From NCBI RefSeq assembly GCF_003665435.1, contig NZ_CP023407.1, positions 5,629,501 through 5,693,500 of the forward strand: a DNA stretch of 64,000 nucleotides, read 5' to 3'. The notes beneath the pieces were generated by a model. That model saw only the letters and a program-made list of their open reading frames with translations, made no database searches and was not told the origin of the DNA. Positions 7,371 to 15,039 of the stretch are shown here, piece after piece. The DNA comes from Streptomyces fungicidicus. Its GTDB lineage: Bacteria; Actinomycetota; Actinomycetes; Streptomycetales; Streptomycetaceae. The position numbers were made by a program, and so were the translations under genes. How positions within the stretch are numbered: the first letter of the stretch is position 1; each line of letters begins with the position of its first letter.

Positions 7371-8530
7371 CAGCGGGGTGTCAGCACATGGCGCAACGCC
7401 CGTACGCACTGGGCCAGCGGGGCGGACGCCCGGGCGAGCGCCAGGCGCAGCGTGCGGTCGCCGCGGGCGGGGTCAGCCCAGTAGAAGGCACGGCAGGGCA
7501 GGGCGTACACATGGTGCTCGCGCAGCGCCTCCCAGACCTCGGTCCCGGTCAGATGCCTGATCAGCACCCGCTCCACACTGGCCCGGCTGTCCGGGTCGGG
7601 CACCCCGGTGGTCGACAGGTCCGCCAGCCCGGCGCGCACCACCGACCGCTGGGCGGCGATGAACTCGTGCAGCTCCGTCAGCCCGCCGGCGGCGGCGTCC
7701 TCGGAGAAGCGGCGGACCATCCCGAGGATCAGCGGGGAGACGCCCAGCAGGATGTCGGAGTAGATCTTCTCCACCGGCAGGCCCAGGTTCTCGGAGTGGA
7801 CCAGCATGCCGACCTTGAGGTCGAGGGTCGGCCAGAGCTTGCCCGTGTCCTCGATGACGACCCAGCGCACATCGCTGGCGTCGAGGATCTCGTAGTGGTC
7901 GTACTGGGCGCGGGTGTCGAAGCCGCGGAAGGACGTGTCGAGGGCGAGGATCACGCCGTGCCGTGCGCACTGCCCGGCCAGCCGGCGCAGCCGCTCCGCC
8001 GACACGACCCGGCCCGTCGGGTTGTTCGGCGTGGTGACGAAGACACAGCCCACGGACTCGAGCAGCTCCGCGGGCAGGTCGTCGGCGTGCAGCGGATCCT
8101 CCTCCAGGGGCACCAGACCCAGGCGGTTGCCGCGCAACAGGTCGGCGATGTTGTCGAAGGTGGGGTGGACCAGCGCCACGGAGTCCGTGACCGACGCCAG
8201 GGCGCGGGAGAGGATCTCCATGGCCACCGACGAGGAGTAGCAGCTCAGCACACGGCCGGGTGCGGACGGGTAGCGGTGCTGGCCGAGGGCCTTGAAGAAG
8301 GCCGCGTGGGCCTCGCGTTCGAGCTGCTCGACGGGGCGCTTCTCGCCGTCCTCGAAAAGCAGCGGGAGATCATTGACGATCTTGCTCTGGCCGGGAGTGA
8401 GCGGCTGCCGGGCATGCCCGTCGGCGATGTTGAACTCGCTGTTGAGTGCGAGGAATTCCAGTTGGGTGAGGTTCTCCGCGCCTGATCCGGCGTGCGCAGC
8501 GTGGGCCTTGCTTTGCAGTGTTCCGGACAC
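7370..8530 (-). CDS. endP: EndP, PLP-dependent arginine oxidase/hydroxylase (MppP homologue)
   Basis: A 386-residue PLP enzyme closely resembling MppP, which uses oxygen to convert L-arginine to 4-hydroxy-2-ketoarginine and so opens the enduracididine pathway. Diagnostic blocks include LALNSEFNIADGHARQ (about 27-42), LSCYSSSVAMEIL (about 95-107), VHPTFDNIADLLRGN, VTTPNNPTGRV and the PLP lysine Lys231 in VIEDTGKLWPTLDLK. I start at the GTG at 8530 because AGAGAGG lies seven bases upstream; an ATG at 8593 adds an unconserved leader. It is first in the endPQR operon and divergent from hmo-hpgT across two StrR-type operators, the nearer one 113 bp upstream. Confidence 0.9.
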   Translation of the reverse strand: MSGTLQSKAHAAHAGSGAENLTQLEFLALNSEFNIADGHARQPLTPGQSKIVNDLPLLFEDGEKRPVEQLEREAHAAFFKALGQHRYPSAPGRVLSCYSSSVAMEILSRALASVTDSVALVHPTFDNIADLLRGNRLGLVPLEEDPLHADDLPAELLESVGCVFVTTPNNPTGRVVSAERLRRLAGQCARHGVILALDTSFRGFDTRAQYDHYEILDASDVRWVVIEDTGKLWPTLDLKVGMLVHSENLGLPVEKIYSDILLGVSPLILGMVRRFSEDAAAGGLTELHEFIAAQRSVVRAGLADLSTTGVPDPDSRASVERVLIRHLTGTEVWEALREHHVYALPCRAFYWADPARGDRTLRLALARASAPLAQCVRALRHVLTPR

Positions 8531-8642
8531 AGGTATGCCTCTCTGGGATGTGAGGGTTTCCAGAAGCGGAGCGGACGTAAATGAGCGGCCCACTCTACGG
8601 CCTTCGCCCTCCGGCTGAAATGCCTCTTCTTTTCGGCACCGT

Positions 8643-8671
8643 GTTCAACTGCGGTGGTGCGGCAGTCGAAC
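8643..8671. promoter_or_regulatory. StrR-type operator, endP-proximal
   Basis: GTTCAACTG-N11-CAGTCGAAC differs from a perfect 9-bp inverted repeat at one position and fits the StrR-family pattern very well. It lies 113 bp upstream of the endP GTG and probably serves the endPQR operon. Confidence 0.8.
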
Positions 8672-8737
8672 GAGCCGTCTCGCCCGCCGTATCGGCCGGA
8701 CATCGCGTTCCGACGGTGACGCGCGTGCGGTTCCCGT

Positions 8738-8766
8738 GTCCAACTGACCTGAGGGCGCAGTTGGAC
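8738..8766. promoter_or_regulatory. StrR-type operator, hmo-hpgT-proximal
   Basis: GTCCAACTG-N11-CAGTTGGAC is a perfect 9-bp inverted repeat with the standard 11-bp spacer. It has C in place of T at arm position 3, like the site at 18040. It lies 119 bp upstream of the ATG at 8886. Confidence 0.78.
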
Positions 8767-8885
8767 GGGCCACCGGCACACGGCCGCCCGATCCTTGTCG
8801 GACGGGCCCGGGCACGCGAAAGTGGACGTGCGGGATCTGTGTTCCGCCGCCGGTGTCTCTTCGTAAGCCGTGAAGTGGGGCCTTG

Positions 8886-11312
8886 ATGGAATTGTCGCTC
8901 GATGAATTCGCGTCGCTCGCCCGGGAACGGCTGGACCCGGCCGTCTGGGATTTCATCGAAGGCGGCGCCGGAGAGGAACGCACGCTCGCCGCGAACACCG
9001 CGGCATTCGACCGCGTCCCGCTGCGGCCGTCGGTGCTGCGCGGCGCGGGCAGCCCGCACACCGGCACCACGATCCTCGGGCGGACGTGGGACGCGCCCCT
9101 CGCGGTCGCCCCGGTGGCCTACCACACGCTCGCGGACCCGGCCGGTGAGGTCGCCACCGTCCGGGGAACGGCGGCCGCCGCCGGACTCCCGGTCGTCGTC
9201 AGCACCTTCGCGGGCCGCACGTTCGAGGACATCGCCGCCGAGGCCACCGTCCCGCTCTGGCTCCAGGTGTACTGCCTGCGGGACCGCTCCCTCACCCGAG
9301 GCCTCATCGAACGCGCCGAGAACGCGGGCTTCGAGGCCCTGGTCCTCACGGTCGACGCGCCGCACCTCGGCCGCCGGCTGCGGGACCTGCGCAACGGCTT
9401 CCGGCTGCCCGCCGGCACGGTCCCCGCCAACCTCCCGGTGGACGGATTCGCGGACCCCGCGGCGCACTCCCGCGCCGACTTCGACCCCGGCCTGGACTGG
9501 TCGGTGGTGGAGTGGCTGCGCTCGGTCTCCGAACTGCCGTTGCTCGTCAAGGGGATCCTCACCGGCGCCGACGCGGTGCGCGCGGCCGAGGCCGGGGTGG
9601 ACGGCGTCATGGTCTCCAACCACGGGGGCCGCCAGCTCGACGGAGTGCCGGCCACCCTCGACGTCCTGCCCGAGGTCGCCGAGGCGGTCGGCGGACGCCT
9701 CCCCGTCCTCCTCGACGGCGGGGTCCGCCGGGGGCGGGACATCCTGGCGGCGCTCGCGCTCGGCGCCGACGCGGCCCTCGTCGGCCGCCCGGTGCTGCAC
9801 GGCCTCGCGGCCGGCGGGGCCGGCGGGGTGACCGGCGTCCTCTCCGTCCTCCTGGAGGAGCTGACGGACGCGATGTCCCTTGCGGGCCTGAGGACCCTCG
9901 CCGACATCGGCCCCTCACTCGTCGGCCGGGCTCCTGACCACCCCCGCCGAAGCACCGTGGACGCCGGGAAGGGCGCGGGGAGCGACCGGCGCACCGCCGC
10001 CGGGGGAGGGGCCGGGCTGCGCCTCGCGGACCTGCACCCGAGTGTCGCCGACCCGGTCATGGACACCATGAACTTCCTCAACGAGGTGACACTGCGCTAC
10101 CCCGAGGCGGTGTCCTTCGCCCCCGGACGGCCCTACGCGGAGTTCTTCGAGACCGAGCAGGTCTTCCGCCATCTGCGCCGCTACCTCGACCACCTGGCCG
10201 AGCAGGGCCGTTCGCCCGCGCAGGTGCGCGACGCGCTGTTCCAGTACGGTCCGTCCGCCGGTGTGATCCGCGAGCTGATCGCCCACTCGCTGCGGGTGGA
10301 CGAGGGCATCGACGTGTCGCCCGAGTCGATCGTGGTGACGGTCGGCTGCCAGGAGGCGATGTTCCTGACGCTGCGCGCGCTCATGTCCGGCCCGGACGAC
10401 GTGCTGCTCGTCTCCAGCCCCTGCTACGTGGGGATCACCGGGGCCGCCCGGCTGCTGGACGTCGCGGTGACCGCCGTCGAGGAGGGCGAGGACGGCCTGT
10501 CGTGCGACGCCCTCGAGGCCGCCGTCTCGGCGGAGCGGGCGCGCGGCAGGCGGCCGCGGGCCGTCTACGTGGTCCCGGACCACTCGAACCCGTCCGGCGC
10601 GACCATGCCGCTCGAGGCCCGGAAGTCCCTCCTGGAGCTGGCGCAGCGGCTCGACGTCCTCGTCCTGGAGGACAGCCCGTACCGGCACGTCAGCCCGGGC
10701 ACGCAGGTGGCGTCCCTGAAGGCCCTCGACCGGACACGGCGAGTGATCCACCTCGGTTCCTACGCCAAGACCGTCTTCCCCGGGGCACGCCTCGGGTTCG
10801 CGGTCGCCGACCAGCCGGTGCTGGCGCCGGACGGCGGCACGAGTCTGCTGGCGGACGAACTCGCCAAGATCAAGAGCATGGTCACGGTCAACACCTCGCC
10901 GCTCAGCCAGGCCGCGGTGGCGGGCGCGCTGCTGGAGTCGGGCGGCCGTGTCTCGGAGCTCAACGCCCGCAACGCCGCCCACTACGGGGAGGCCATGCGC
11001 TTCACCCTGCAGTGCCTGGAGCGGGAGTTCCCGGCCGCGCGGCGGACCCGGCTCGGCGTCCGCTGGAACGCGCCCAGCGGCGGGTTCTTCCTCACCCTCC
11101 AGGTGCCGTTCCGCGCGGACAACTCCGCGCTGGCCCGGTCCGCGCAGGACTTCGGGGTCATCTGGACGCCGATGTCGTACTTCTATCCGCAGGGCGGCGG
11201 CCTGCACACCCTCAGGCTCTCCACCAGCTACCTGACCCACGCCGACATCGAGAAGGGCATCTCCCGGCTGGCCGGGTTCATCGAGTTCGAGTGCGGGGAC
11301 CCGGTGGCCTGA
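8886..11312 (+). CDS. hmo-hpgT: Fused 4-hydroxymandelate oxidase / Hpg aminotransferase
   Basis: One 808-residue protein joins two Hpg enzymes that are separate genes in glycopeptide clusters. Residues 1 to about 346 are an FMN-dependent alpha-hydroxy-acid oxidase. Its catalytic residues are visible as Lys222 (LLVKGIL), His246 and Arg249 (VSNHGGRQLDG), aligning with the glycolate oxidase active site. A linker rich in Gly, Ala and charged residues (about 347-377) leads to the fold-type I aminotransferase HpgT, with VVPDHSNPSGATMP and the PLP lysine Lys628 in LGSYAKTVFPGARLGF. Together they turn 4-hydroxymandelate into 4-hydroxyphenylglyoxylate and then Hpg. The ATG at 8886 follows GTGGGG; a TTG at 8883 is a poorer choice. 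Its promoter has a StrR-type operator. The fusion matches orf29 of the enduracidin cluster as I recall it. Confidence 0.93.
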   Translation: MELSLDEFASLARERLDPAVWDFIEGGAGEERTLAANTAAFDRVPLRPSVLRGAGSPHTGTTILGRTWDAPLAVAPVAYHTLADPAGEVATVRGTAAAAGLPVVVSTFAGRTFEDIAAEATVPLWLQVYCLRDRSLTRGLIERAENAGFEALVLTVDAPHLGRRLRDLRNGFRLPAGTVPANLPVDGFADPAAHSRADFDPGLDWSVVEWLRSVSELPLLVKGILTGADAVRAAEAGVDGVMVSNHGGRQLDGVPATLDVLPEVAEAVGGRLPVLLDGGVRRGRDILAALALGADAALVGRPVLHGLAAGGAGGVTGVLSVLLEELTDAMSLAGLRTLADIGPSLVGRAPDHPRRSTVDAGKGAGSDRRTAAGGGAGLRLADLHPSVADPVMDTMNFLNEVTLRYPEAVSFAPGRPYAEFFETEQVFRHLRRYLDHLAEQGRSPAQVRDALFQYGPSAGVIRELIAHSLRVDEGIDVSPESIVVTVGCQEAMFLTLRALMSGPDDVLLVSSPCYVGITGAARLLDVAVTAVEEGEDGLSCDALEAAVSAERARGRRPRAVYVVPDHSNPSGATMPLEARKSLLELAQRLDVLVLEDSPYRHVSPGTQVASLKALDRTRRVIHLGSYAKTVFPGARLGFAVADQPVLAPDGGTSLLADELAKIKSMVTVNTSPLSQAAVAGALLESGGRVSELNARNAAHYGEAMRFTLQCLEREFPAARRTRLGVRWNAPSGGFFLTLQVPFRADNSALARSAQDFGVIWTPMSYFYPQGGGLHTLRLSTSYLTHADIEKGISRLAGFIEFECGDPVA

Positions 11313-11317
11313 ACCGC

Positions 11318-11366
11318 CGCGACGACGAAGGGCCCCGCCGCGCCGGCGGGGCCCTTCGTCGTCGCG
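11318..11366. terminator. Bidirectional hairpin between hmo-hpgT and halogenase
   Basis: A perfect 23-bp inverted repeat (11318-11340 with 11344-11366) has a 3-base loop. It sits 5 bases after the hmo-hpgT stop and 4 bases before the halogenase stop, serving both convergent genes. Confidence 0.85.
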
Positions 11367-11370
11367 ACGC

Positions 11371-12870
11371 TCAGGACGGATGCGGCTCCTCCCAGAACAT
11401 GCTGTCGGACGAGGCGACGAGACCGCCGTCGAAGAGCGGGACGTCCTCGCCGGCGTACTCTCCCAGCTGCGCCCGGGTCTGCACCTGCGAGCCCTCCTGC
11501 ATCGCCCGGCTCACCGCCGACGACCGGAACAGCGGGGCCATGTTCTCCTCCTGCCGCCCGGCCATGTCGTCGACGGCGTCGGCGAACTCCGCCGACTGCT
11601 GCTTGAGCCGCAGGACGCTCGACTCGGCGTCGGAGAGGTCGAAGTCCGTGCTGGACATGCCCGCCACCAGCTCCACGAACGACTCCAGCTCGGCGTGGCT
11701 GCTCCGGGTGACCTTCTTCGCCGTCCAGAAGTAGGAGTCCTCGTCGACGTGCATGTCGTAGAACGAGGTCAGGAACTCGTAGAAGACGCCGTACTCCCGC
11801 CGGTACCGGGCCTCGAACTCGTCGAAGGCCCGCCGCTCGTCGATCCGCCCCGCCAGCACGCTGTTGAGGGAGCGGGCGGCCAGCAGCGCGCTGTAGGTGG
11901 CCAGATGGACCCCGGAGGAGAAGACGGGGTCGACGAAGCACGCCGCGTCACCGACGAGCACCATCCCCGGCCGCCAGAAGGTCGTGTGGTGGTACGAGTA
12001 GTCCTTGCGCACCCGCAGCTGCCCGTACTGACCGGTCGTGACCCGGGTGGCGTCCGCCAGGTACTCCTTGATCATCGGGCATTCGTCGATGAGGCCGCGC
12101 AGCGCGCTCTCCGGGTCGCCCTGCACCTTGGCCGCGTCCTCCCGGCGGACGACCGCGCCGACGCTGGTCAGCGTGGAGCTGAGCGGGATGTACCAGAACC
12201 AGCCGCTGCCGAACGCCACACAGAGGATGTTGCCGGCGTAGGGCGCCGGCATCCGCTTGCCGTTCTCGAAGTAGCCGAACAGCGCCAGGCTCTTGAAGAA
12301 GTCCGAGTACGTGCGCGAGCCGCCGACCCGCTTGTGGATGCGGCTGGTGTTGCCCGAGGCGTCCACCACGTACCGGGCCGACACCTCGTGCTCCGTGCCG
12401 TCCGGGTCGGTGTACCGCAGCCCGCGGGCCCGCCCGTCGGCGTCGTCCACGACATCGGTGACCGTGCGGTCCTGGCGGACCACGACACCCTTGCGGGCCG
12501 CGTTGTCCAGCAGGATCTTGTCGAATTTGCTCCGCTCCACCTGATAGGCGAACGAGGTCGGTCCGGAGACCTTGGACGAGACGGAGAAGGAGAAATTCCA
12601 CGGCTTGGGGCTCGCACCCCACCGGAACGTCCCACCGCGCTTGTGCGGAAAACCGGCGGCGGCGAGTTCGTCGGTGACACCGAGCAGATGGCAGATGCCG
12701 TGAATGGTCGACGGCAGAAGCGACTCGCCTATCTGGTACCTGGGGAAGGTCTCCTTTTCGAGCAGCAGCACACTGTGCCCCTGCATGGCCACCAGGGTCG
12801 AGAGCGTCGACCCCGAAGGGCCGCCGCCCACGACCACGACGTCGAATTCCTCGTGCTGTCCTGTACTCAT
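11371..12870 (-). CDS. FADH2-dependent halogenase
   Basis: A 499-residue flavin-dependent halogenase. The FAD-binding GGGPSG motif is at residues 15-20, a conserved lysine is Lys77 (GFPHKRGGTFRWG), and the family WxWxIP motif is WFWYIP at 224-229. A second flavin motif is GDAACFVDPVFSSGVHLA. The C-terminal region of about 120 residues beyond the core resembles carrier-protein-dependent phenolic halogenases more than free-tryptophan ones. In this context it should install the two chlorines on Hpg13. The ATG at 12870 has GGGAGG upstream; an ATG at 12885 is in frame but lacks one. The 189-base upstream region shows no StrR-type site, so control may differ from neighbouring operons. Whether it acts on Hpg bound to carrier protein 13 or on the finished peptide cannot be decided here. 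Confidence 0.92.
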   Translation of the reverse strand: MSTGQHEEFDVVVVGGGPSGSTLSTLVAMQGHSVLLLEKETFPRYQIGESLLPSTIHGICHLLGVTDELAAAGFPHKRGGTFRWGASPKPWNFSFSVSSKVSGPTSFAYQVERSKFDKILLDNAARKGVVVRQDRTVTDVVDDADGRARGLRYTDPDGTEHEVSARYVVDASGNTSRIHKRVGGSRTYSDFFKSLALFGYFENGKRMPAPYAGNILCVAFGSGWFWYIPLSSTLTSVGAVVRREDAAKVQGDPESALRGLIDECPMIKEYLADATRVTTGQYGQLRVRKDYSYHHTTFWRPGMVLVGDAACFVDPVFSSGVHLATYSALLAARSLNSVLAGRIDERRAFDEFEARYRREYGVFYEFLTSFYDMHVDEDSYFWTAKKVTRSSHAELESFVELVAGMSSTDFDLSDAESSVLRLKQQSAEFADAVDDMAGRQEENMAPLFRSSAVSRAMQEGSQVQTRAQLGEYAGEDVPLFDGGLVASSDSMFWEEPHPS

Positions 12871-13004
12871 TCGGCCTCCCGGCACGCACTGATGCGGTCA
12901 TCGCGCTGGTGACTCTTTTGTCAGGGTTCCACAGGACTCAAAGGGGCCAAAGGGTGGACGACATTCCGTGAATGGACAGCCGGGCCCGGGCGCGCGCACG
13001 CAAA

Positions 13005-13033
13005 GGCGCCGCCGGGGAATTCCCGGCGGCGCC
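13005..13033. terminator. Terminator hairpin of the transporter operon
   Basis: A perfect 12-bp stem (13005-13016 with 13022-13033) around GAATT lies 26 bases beyond the stop of the ABC permease on the reverse strand and upstream of the halogenase. It probably ends the hydrolase/transporter operon. Confidence 0.75.
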
Positions 13034-13059
13034 CGGACCGGCGTCGGGTGAGACGGGGG

Positions 13060-14085
13060 TCAACTCACCCGGCGCCGGATCCGCCACACCCCGAACACCG
13101 TGAGGATTCCGCTGAGTGCCACATAGATCGCGGTCTCCAGCCACTGGAACGCCCAGTAGCGGCTGCTGGGGTGGTACAGGACGTCGACGTGCAGGTCGTG
13201 TTCGGCGAGGCACACCGCGGTGTCGCCGAACGTGCCCCCCGCGCCGGTCTTGGGCGGGTCGTCGAGGCAGCCGTTGAACTCGCTGGAGGCGAGGGTCCTG
13301 CCGTCCGCGGTGCGCAGCGGACTGGTCTCGGCGATCCACGCGTCCGGCGCGTCCGGGATCCGCACCCCGCCGATGACGGATCCGCCGCCGATACTGCCCA
13401 GGTTCTGCGCCGAGTTGATCGCCTCGGCCGTCATCGCCAGCGTCGTCCTGTCCGGCGGCATCAGGCTGGGCCGCACCACGTTCGGGAAGAAGAACTGGAA
13501 GGCGATGAAGACCACCAGCGTCACCGCCATCGCGGGCAGGGTCCGCCGCAGCAGGAGCCCGACGACGGTGCCGAACGTGAAGGCCAGCGCGGCGTAGCCG
13601 ATCGGGGCGATGTTGCGCGCACCGAACACGAAGGTGTCGAACTGCTCCTTGACGACGTCGTCGAAGGGCCGGGCCGCCCAGGTGAGCAGGGCCGCGGCCG
13701 CACCGGTCACGATCACCGAGGCCGCGCCGATGAGCAGGATCTTGCTGAGCAGCCAGCGCGGCCGGGTGACGCTCTGGTTCCACACCAGCCGATGGGTGCC
13801 GTTCTCGAGTTCCCTGGCGATCAGGGGAGCGCCCCAGAAGGTGCCGATGAGCGCGGGGATCAGGGCCAGGCCGGTCGCCAGGAACAGCAGGGTGTTCTGG
13901 AAGGTGCTGCGGAACTGGCTCCTGGCCTGGGCGCAGTTGGCCGAGTTGTCGCAGTTGGCCTGGTAGACGTCATGGGCGTCACGGATGTCCCCGCCCAGGT
14001 AGAGCAGGTAGACGGCGATCACGGCCAGCGCGCCGGCGCCGAACAGGGCCTGGACGCGGAACTGCCGCCAGCTGAGCCACATCAT
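13060..14085 (-). CDS. ABC transporter permease
   Basis: A 341-residue membrane protein with about six predicted transmembrane segments (for example ALFGAGALAVIAVYLLYL near residues 13-30 and a C-terminal IYVALSGILTVFGVWRI). A large extracytoplasmic region of roughly 90-100 residues lies before the last segment. It pairs with the ATPase encoded immediately upstream: its ATG (14085-14083) overlaps that gene's stop as ATGA, so the two are co-translated. Two-component exporters of this kind commonly give self-resistance or export of peptide antibiotics. The substrate is not shown by sequence; enduracidin-type lipopeptide is the inference from context. Start codons further upstream would overlap the ATPase and are unlikely. 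Confidence 0.83.
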   Translation of the reverse strand: MMWLSWRQFRVQALFGAGALAVIAVYLLYLGGDIRDAHDVYQANCDNSANCAQARSQFRSTFQNTLLFLATGLALIPALIGTFWGAPLIARELENGTHRLVWNQSVTRPRWLLSKILLIGAASVIVTGAAAALLTWAARPFDDVVKEQFDTFVFGARNIAPIGYAALAFTFGTVVGLLLRRTLPAMAVTLVVFIAFQFFFPNVVRPSLMPPDRTTLAMTAEAINSAQNLGSIGGGSVIGGVRIPDAPDAWIAETSPLRTADGRTLASSEFNGCLDDPPKTGAGGTFGDTAVCLAEHDLHVDVLYHPSSRYWAFQWLETAIYVALSGILTVFGVWRIRRRVS

Positions 14086-15005
14086 CGGGTGGCCCCCCAG
14101 GCTGCGGCCTCGGTGCGGGCGGCGGGAACGGCGGCCGCCCGGGTCATGTAGGCGAGCACGAGTTCCTCGAGGGTGACCGGCTCGGACCGGTAGGGCAGTG
14201 CCTCGGTCGCGGCGCCGGTGCGGACGACCGCGCTGCTGTGCTTGCCGCTGTGCTCGACCGAGATCACCTCGATCCCGGCGGGCGGCTGGTCGAACTCGCC
14301 GCGGGCCGCGACCAGCCGGGCGTGCCCGGCCAGCAGCTCCCGGGTGTCGCCGGCGACCTGCACCCGGGCGTCGCACAGCACGATGAGATAGTCGCAGACC
14401 TGCTCCACGTCACCGAGGAGGTGCGAGGAGAGGACGGCGCTGGCGCCGAGCTCCAGCACGAACTCCATCAGGTTCTGCAGGAACCCCCGGCGCGCCAGGG
14501 GGTCCAGGGCCGCCGCCGGCTCGTCGAAGATCAGCAGCTCCGGCCGCTTGGCCGCCGCGATGGTCAGCGCAAGCTGCGCGCGCTGGCCACCCGAGAGCTG
14601 CCCGGCCTTCTGCCCGGCGCTGAGCCCCACCTGGCTGATGCGCCGCTCTGCCAGGACCGGGTCCCAGCCCGGGTTCATCTTCGCGCCGAACTTCAGGTGC
14701 TCCGCCACGGTGAACGCGCCGTACACCGGCGTGTTCTGCGCGACGAACCCCACCCGGGCCAGGTGCGACGCGTTGGCCGCCGGACGCGAGCCGAGGACGC
14801 TCAGTGAGCCGGACGTCGGTTCGGTCAGCCCGCAGGCCAGGTGCAGGAGGGTCGATTTGCCGGCCCCGTTCGGGCCGACCAGTCCGATGACACGGCCGGC
14901 GGGGACGCTGAGGTGCACGTCGCTCAGGGCGAGCTTGCCGCGGCGGCCGTACTTCTTCGTCAAGCCCTCCGCGTGAAGCACGGGAGGGGAGTCTGCGTGT
15001 GGCAT
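14082..15005 (-). CDS. ABC transporter ATP-binding protein
   Basis: A 307-residue ATPase of the drug/antibiotic exporter type (DrrA-like). The Walker A motif is GPNGAGKS at 44-51, the signature LSGGQ is at 137-141, and Walker B ends in Asp161-Glu162 (LLIFDEPAAALDP). About 90 residues beyond the core may regulate or bind the permease partner. The ATG at 15005 has GAGGA eight bases upstream; a start at 15095 would overlap the previous gene. It is third in the reverse-strand operon, 34 bases after the fused ABC transporter, and coupled to the permease. Confidence 0.87.
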   Translation of the reverse strand: MPHADSPPVLHAEGLTKKYGRRGKLALSDVHLSVPAGRVIGLVGPNGAGKSTLLHLACGLTEPTSGSLSVLGSRPAANASHLARVGFVAQNTPVYGAFTVAEHLKFGAKMNPGWDPVLAERRISQVGLSAGQKAGQLSGGQRAQLALTIAAAKRPELLIFDEPAAALDPLARRGFLQNLMEFVLELGASAVLSSHLLGDVEQVCDYLIVLCDARVQVAGDTRELLAGHARLVAARGEFDQPPAGIEVISVEHSGKHSSAVVRTGAATEALPYRSEPVTLEELVLAYMTRAAAVPAARTEAAAWGATR

Positions 15006-15039
15006 GACTCCATCCTCGAATTCCGCCCCGTTCACGGCA

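Larger units (their letters stand above)
8531..8885. other. Divergent promoter region with paired StrR-type operators
   Basis: 355 bases between endP and hmo-hpgT contain no supported gene. Two StrR-type inverted repeats lie at 8643-8671 and 8738-8766, with centres 95 bp apart. Each is 113-119 bp from the start codon it faces, which suggests one operator per promoter. An AT-rich patch lies near 8565-8580. Confidence 0.7.

Noticed and set aside
11371..12870. Halogenase as a free-tryptophan halogenase
   Set aside because: Although it has WxWxIP and the conserved Lys, the cluster makes Hpg and needs chloro-Hpg; the C-terminal extension fits carrier-dependent phenolic halogenases better.
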